DNA of 10,741 nt, taken from contig VBAO01000140.1 of assembly GCA_005883865.1 (NCBI GenBank), positions 1-10,741 on the forward strand, written 5' to 3'. The notes under the pieces were generated by a model. That model was given only the letters and a program-made list of their open reading frames with translations, searched no databases and was not told the origin of the DNA. This document shows, one piece after another, positions 6,869 to 10,741 of the stretch (position 1 is its first letter; each line of letters begins with the position of its first letter). The translations under genes and the position numbers were made by a program. Source of the DNA: Candidatus Segetimicrobium genomatis. Lineage in GTDB: Bacteria; Sysuimicrobiota; Sysuimicrobiia; Sysuimicrobiales; Segetimicrobiaceae.

Positions 6869-6871
6869 TCA
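6869..6871 (-). other. In-frame TGA in dgt at a conserved Trp position
   Basis: The minus strand reads CTG AAC CTG ACG TGA GAG GGG. A single G-to-A change of TGG would create it, since Trp is usual after GLNLT in this family. TGA also ends coxB, the second subunit III gene, dgt itself, aroM, hpaB and the LLM fragment here, so a UGA-Trp genetic code is not supported. Confidence 0.78.
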
Positions 6872-7357
6872 CGTCAGGTTCAGCCCCTCTTCATAGGACC
6901 CGTCCCGGGTGCGGCGGTGCTCCAGGATCTCCACCGTGCGCAGGCTCTGCGTGTCGTGCCGGAACCCTCCGTGGATCGCCATCGCCTGGTTCAGGGCCTC
7001 CTCGCCGGCGTGCCCGAACGGCGGGTGGCCGAGGTCATGCCCCAGGACGATCGCCTCGGTCAGGTCCTCGTTCAGCCGGATCGCCCGCGCGATCGTCCGC
7101 GCGATCTGCGCCACCTCCAAGGTGTGGGTCAGGCGCGTCCGGTAGTGATCGCCTTCGGGCGCGATGAACACCTGCGTCTTGTGCATCAGGCGGCGGAAGG
7201 CCTTCGAGTGGATGATGCGGTCCCGGTCGCGCTGGAACTCCGTCCGAAGGGGGTCGGACGGTAGGGGGCGAGCCCGGCCGCGGGACCGCGCGCTGCGCGC
7301 GGCGTGCGGGGACAGGAACTGCTCCTCCCCCGCCTCGGTCGCTTCGCGCGGATTCAT
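6869..7357 (-). pseudogene. dgt: dGTPase-like HD-domain protein, N-terminal segment
   Basis: Dgt-family enzymes hydrolyse dNTPs to deoxynucleosides and triphosphate in the cytoplasm. This 162-residue part carries FQRDRDRIIHSKAFRRLMHK (41-60), TQVF (61-64), HYRTRLTHTLEVAQIAR (71-87, H78) and GHDLGHPPFGHAGE (106-119, H107 and D108), then FRHDTQSLRTVEILE and GLNLT at its end. The open frame stops at TGA 6869-6871, exactly where the family has Trp or Tyr in GLNLTW/Y. The rest of the protein continues in the same frame. Over both parts the gene spans 339 codons, close to the family length. The ATG is 6 nt after the ppdK stop, with no strong ribosome site, so it is probably coupled to ppdK translation. 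As one chain it would be inactive unless the TGA is read through. Confidence 0.88.
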
Positions 7358-7363
7358 CGCGCC

Positions 7364-8956
7364 CTAACGGTCGCGCTCGGCCCGGGCCTGTTTCTCCTTC
7401 AGCGCGGCCTGCGCAGCGGCCAGCCGGGCGGTCGGCACGCGGTAGGGCGAACAGCTCACGTACGTGAGCCCCGCCTTGTGGCAGAAGTCGATGCTCTGGG
7501 GGTCTCCGCCGTGCTCTCCGCAGATGCCGAGTTCGATGTCGGGGCGGGCCTTCCGCCCGAGCCGGACCGCCATCTCGATCAACGCGCCGACCCCCCGGGC
7601 GTCGAGCACCTGGAAGGGGTTCTCGGGCAGGATCTTCTCATTGACGTAGCGGAGGAGAAACTTCCCCTCCGCATCGTCCCGGCTGAACCCAAAGATCAAC
7701 TGGGTGAGGTCGTTGCTCCCGAACGAGAAAAACTCCGCCAGATGCGCGATCTCATCCGCCACCACGCACGCACGCGGGATCTCGATCATCGTGCCGAACT
7801 TGTACCGCACGCGGACCCCCTGCTCGCCCATGACCCGCTCGGCGAGCGGCCGCACCCGTTCCTCCACCACGCGCAGCTCGTTGCGGTGGCCGACCAGCGG
7901 GATCATGATCTCGGGATGGGCCCGCACGCCCTCTTTGGCGAGGATGCAGGCGGCCTCGAGGATCGCCCTGACCTGCATGTCGATGATCCCGGGGAACAGG
8001 ATGCCGAGCCGGATCCCGCGCAGCCCGAGCATGGGGTTCTGCTCGCGCATCCCGGCCACGGCGCGGAGCAGCCGTTCCTTCTCCTCCAGCGCGCGGGCAT
8101 CCGTGCCGCGCACGCGCAGCTCCGTGACCTCGACGAGGAGCTCATCGTACCGTGGGAGGAACTCGTGCAGCGGCGGGTCGATCAGCCGGATCACCACCGG
8201 CAGCCCGGCCATCTCGCGGAGGATCCCTGCGAAGTCCTGCCGCTGGATCGGGAGCAACTGGTCGAGCGCGCTCTGGCGCTCCGCTTCGCTCTCCGCGAGG
8301 ATCATCCGCCGCACGATCGGCAACCGGTCCTCCTCGAAGAACATGTGCTCGGTCCGGCACAACCCGATGCCCTCGGCGCCGAACGCCCTGGCGCGCTCCG
8401 CGTCCCGCGGGTAGTCCGCGTTGGCCCACACCCCGAGCCGGCGGACCTTGTCGGCCCATCCCAGGAGCGTCTGGAGGTCGCGGTCCTTGGTCACGTCCGG
8501 ATCGATCGTGCGGATCGCACGGCCGAACACCTCGCCGGTGGTGCCGTCGATCGAGATGAACTCCCCCTGGCGGATCACCTGGCCGTTGACGCTGAACTGC
8601 CTGGCGTGGGGATCCACCCGGATCGCCTCGGCGCCCGCGACGCAGGGCTTGCCGAGCCCCCGCGCGACCACGGCCGCGTGGCTGGTCGCGCCGCCGCGGG
8701 CCGTCAGGATCCCCCGGGCGATCAGCATCCCGTGCACGTCATCGGGGTTCGTCTCCGGCCGGACGAGGATCACCGCCTGCCCGTTACTGCCGATCTCGAC
8801 CGCCGTGTCCGGGTCGAACACGGCCATCCCGGTGGCGGCGCCCGGGGATGCGTTGAGGCCGCGGGTCAGGAGCTTGCCCTCGCGCTGGGCGGCCCCCTTG
8901 TCTTCCGGATCGAATCGGGGGAGCAGGAGCTGATAGATCTGCTCCGGCTCCACGCG
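7364..8956 (-). pseudogene. ppdK: Pyruvate, phosphate dikinase, central and C-terminal part (after frameshift)
   Basis: About 530 residues follow the frameshift. They begin at RVEPEQIYQLLLPRFDPED and contain the swivelling phosphohistidine domain with GGATSHAAVVARG (active His codon at 8678-8680). The C-terminal PEP/pyruvate TIM barrel follows: GIGLCRTEHMFFEEDR, LIDPPLHEFLP, NPMLGLRGIRLG, GTMIEIPRACVVADEI, FFSFGSNDLTQLIFGFSRDD, GICGEHGGDPQSIDFCHKAG and the catalytic Cys in YVSCSPYRVP (codon at 7451-7453). All catalytic residues are kept. The enzyme interconverts PEP, AMP and pyrophosphate with pyruvate, ATP and phosphate in the cytoplasm. The frame is also open far upstream, but that part is antisense-like shadow. 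The first internal ATG (8825-8827) lies inside the His domain. It ends with TAG 6 nt before dgt. Confidence 0.92.
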
Positions 8957-10068
8957 GCCTTCACCGCCGCCTGGGCGGTCCGCTTGCCGGCCCGGGTCTG
9001 GAGCATCCACAGCTTGCCCCGCTCCACCGTGAACTCGAGGTCCTGCATGTCCTTGTAGTGCCGCTCGAGCATCGAGGCGACGGCCTGGAATTGCCGGTAG
9101 ACGCCCGGGAGTTCCCGCTCCATCTCCGCGATCGGGTGGGGCGTCCGGATGCCCGCCACCACGTCCTCGCCCTGCGCGTTCGGGAGGTACTCCCCGTACA
9201 GGCGCTTCTCGCCCGTCGCGGGGTTGCGGGTAAACGCCACCCCGGTCGCGCTCTCCGCCCCCATGTTGCCGAACACCATCGCCTGGACGTTGACCGCGGT
9301 CCCGAGATCGTGGGGGATCTTGTTGAAGTTCCGGTAGTCGACGGCCCGCTTTCCCATCCAGGAATCGAACACCGCGCGGATCGCCATCTCGAGCTGGACC
9401 CAGGGATCCGTGGGGAACTCGACCCCTTTCTCCCGCGTGATCAACGCCTTGAACTCGCGCGCGATCTCGCGCAGGTCGCCGGCGCCGAGGTCGGTGTCCA
9501 GCGTGGCGCCTGCCCGGCGCTTGCGGGCCGCGAGGAGCTCCTCGAACTTCTCCCCGGGCACGTCCAAGACGATCTTCCCGAACATCTGGACGAACCGGCG
9601 GTGGGCGTCCTGGGCGAACCGCTCGTCCCCGGTCAGCGCCCCCAGGCCTCGAAGCGTCTCCTCGTTCAGGCCGAGGTTGAGGACGGTGTCCATCATCCCC
9701 GGCATCGAAAACTTCGCGCCCGACCGGACCGAGACGAGGAGCGGGTTCCTGGGGTCGCCGAAGCGCTTCCCCATCCTGCGCTCCACGACGCCGAGCGCCC
9801 TCCGGACCTCGTCCATCAGCCCCGGGGGGAACGTGCGCCCGCGCGCGTTGTACTCGTTGCACACGGCGGTCGTGATGGTGAACCCGGGCGGGACGGGAAG
9901 CCCGACGCGGCTCATCTCCGCGAGGCCGGCGCCCTTGCCGCCGAGGAGGTCGCGCATCGACGCGTTGCCTTCCTCGAAGAGCCAGATCCGCTTGCGCGCA
10001 GAGGCCTGCCGGGGGCGCGGGGCCCGCGGCCCGCGCCGGGTCGCTCGTGTTCGGGTGCGTGTCGCCAT
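8866..10068 (-). pseudogene. ppdK: Pyruvate, phosphate dikinase, N-terminal ATP-grasp part (before frameshift)
   Basis: The nucleotide-binding part of PPDK runs to about residue 371. GGKGAGLAEM (43-52) and PVPPGFTITT open the ATP-grasp domain. DERFAQDAHRRFVQMFG, VEFPTDPWVQLEMAI, GTAVNVQAMVFGNMG, GVAFTRNPATGEKRLYGEYL, NAQGEDVVAGIRTP and LEFTVERGKLWMLQTRAGKR follow in family order. After RTAQAAVKAA the frame slips into unrelated codons up to 8866. The start is the ATG at 10066-10068 with GAGGTGA (10074-10080) 5 nt upstream; a TTG at 10095 would only add nine residues. An unusual basic tail of about 27 residues with ten Arg precedes the domain. A regular family member would continue with about 17 linker residues that are absent here. 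Adding both parts and the missing linker gives about 918 residues, as expected for PPDK plus the tail. Confidence 0.92.
8950..8958 (-). other. Frameshift with linker deletion in ppdK
   Basis: The minus strand reads GTG AAG GCC GCG TGG in the first frame, while the next part needs CGC GTG GAG CCG, which overlaps the same bases (GCCGCGTGGAG). Families read GKRTA-x-AA, then about 17 residues, then R-V/I-E-x. Loss of about 50 bases between two short GCG/CGTGGA-like sequences would give exactly this join. It could be a true deletion or an assembly fault. Confidence 0.75.
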
Positions 10069-10073
10069 CGCGG

Positions 10074-10080
10074 TCACCTC
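10074..10080 (-). promoter_or_regulatory. Ribosome binding site of ppdK
   Basis: GAGGTGA on the minus strand, 5 nt before the ATG at 10068. It fixes that start over the upstream TTG at 10095. The 36 nt between the glyS stop and this ATG contain no visible promoter or terminator, so ppdK is probably read with glyS. Confidence 0.6.
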
Positions 10081-10104
10081 GTCCGATGAGTCCAACCTAT
10101 TTTA

Positions 10105-10741
10105 CTACGAATCTGCGCGGGGCTTTCCATCTCCCACCACGGTGCGCGACAGATCGGCGAGGGGGCGGATCAGCTCCACGACGCGGGCGAGCAGCGCGAG
10201 GCGGTTGGCGCGGACCGCCTCGTCCTCGGCCATCACCAGCACGTCGGTAAAGAACCGATCGACGGGATCGGCCAGCCTGGCGAGGTGCGCGAACGCCTCG
10301 TCGTAGCGTCCCGCCATCCGGGCCTCGAGCACGCCGGGCTGCGCCTCCTCCAGGCTCGAGAGCAGATGCCGCTCGGCCGGGGCCTCGAGCGCGTCCCGCC
10401 GCACCTGTCCGTCGAACCGCGGAGGGAGGATGCGCGAGGCGCGGTCGTACGCGGTGTACAGGCGCATGAACTCCGGACGCTTCCGAAACACCGCGAGCGC
10501 CCGGGCCCGTTCCGCAGCCTCAAAGAGATCGTCGCACCCCGCGTCCAGCACCGCGTCCACGGTGTCGTAGCTGATCCCCGAATCGATCAACACCGTCCGC
10601 AGGCGCTGCCGGAGGAGATCCATCGCGGCGTCCACGACGGCGCCCTGGGACTGGGGCGCCTCGGCGATGAACTTGCGGAGATTCAGCCGGATCTTGCGGT
10701 CCAGCACGATCGAGACGATACCCTGGGCCGCCCGCCGCACC
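10105..10741 (-). CDS. glyS: Glycyl-tRNA synthetase beta subunit, C-terminal part (partial)
   Basis: The last 211 residues or so of GlyS end at TAG 10105-10107 and are open to the window edge. Family features are RRAAQGIVSIVLDRKIRLNL, LLRQRLRTVLIDSGISYDTV, FMRLYTAYDRASRILPP, the short EAPAERHLLSSLEE helix, and the near-invariant PVDRFFTDVLVMAEDEAVRA followed by NRLALLARV. This is the helical anticodon-binding region of the beta subunit of the bacterial alpha2beta2 enzyme, which charges tRNA-Gly. glyQ and the rest of glyS should lie just beyond the right edge. It is the upstream gene of the ppdK-dgt-aroM-hpaB series. No lesion is seen in the visible part. Confidence 0.95.
   Translation of the reverse strand, partial: VRRAAQGIVSIVLDRKIRLNLRKFIAEAPQSQGAVVDAAMDLLRQRLRTVLIDSGISYDTVDAVLDAGCDDLFEAAERARALAVFRKRPEFMRLYTAYDRASRILPPRFDGQVRRDALEAPAERHLLSSLEEAQPGVLEARMAGRYDEAFAHLARLADPVDRFFTDVLVMAEDEAVRANRLALLARVVELIRPLADLSRTVVGDGKPRADS

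Noticed and set aside
6842..6871. Selenocysteine insertion at the dgt TGA, with a small hairpin (CGAGC-AGGG-GCTCG, 6844-6857) about 12 nt downstream
   Set aside because: The family residue is Trp or Tyr, not Cys, and is not redox-active. A 5-bp stem is easily found by chance in GC-rich DNA. The neighbouring genes have lesions of other kinds.
5880..6871. Alternative genetic code (TGA as Trp or TAG as sense)
   Set aside because: Both TGA and TAG end several intact genes in this window, and ppdK has a frameshift that recoding cannot explain.
7304..9058. 584-codon plus-strand open frame opposite ppdK and the dgt start
   Set aside because: It is an antisense shadow. Its composition mirrors the PPDK codons and it shows no recognisable domain.
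1..10741. CRISPR array, tRNA or rRNA, transposase, attachment site or toxin-antitoxin pair
   Set aside because: I saw no regularly spaced repeats, no tRNA-like cloverleaf, no terminal inverted repeats and no such proteins on either strand.

Overview
The window is high-GC bacterial DNA, dense in genes, with no RNA gene, insertion sequence or CRISPR array that I could find. The left third is a plus-strand operon for an aa3-type haem-copper cytochrome c oxidase. The right two thirds is a minus-strand operon: glyS (partial), ppdK, dgt, aroM, and a HpaB/AbfD-family flavoprotein. Between them lies a roughly 0.7 kb scar of lower-GC gene fragments. The glyS-ppdK-dgt order resembles the glyQS-ppdK-dgt-dnaG-sigA neighbourhood of Firmicutes-like lineages. 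Together with high GC and an aerobic aa3 oxidase this suggests an uncultured, aerobic, soil or subsurface bacterium of a Terrabacteria-like or candidate phylum. That placement is inference and weak.

Region 1 (1-3542, plus): end of coxB (CuA-site C-terminus), coxA, two different subunit III genes in tandem, and a short subunit IV gene. Spacings are tight (27, 6, 12 and 22 nt). CoxA keeps every haem and CuB ligand and both proton channels of an A1-type pumping oxidase. CoxB ends shortly after its CuA motif with no fused cytochrome c, so the enzyme is aa3 rather than caa3.

Region 2 (3543-4269): two gene fragments back to back. On the minus strand is the C-terminal end of a luciferase-like (F420/flavin) monooxygenase. 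On the plus strand is a small exported-type protein lacking its 5' end. Both lose their N-terminal side at the same place, near 3780-3803, as one deletion through a divergent gene pair would produce.

Region 3 (4270-10741, minus): the genes follow each other with overlaps or very short gaps (36 nt glyS/ppdK, 6 nt ppdK/dgt, 1 nt TGATG overlap dgt/aroM, 4 nt ATGA overlap aroM/hpaB), so they look co-transcribed and translationally coupled. Three consecutive genes carry one lesion each in otherwise well-conserved protein. ppdK has a frameshift at about 8953-8956 where roughly 17 linker residues are missing. dgt has an in-frame TGA at 6869-6871, at the position of a conserved Trp. aroM has an in-frame TAG at 5880-5882, with coding resuming in the same frame and running to the hpaB overlap. 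Whether these are real pseudogenes, assembly artefacts or something more unusual is the main question raised by this window. glyS and hpaB look intact in what is visible.
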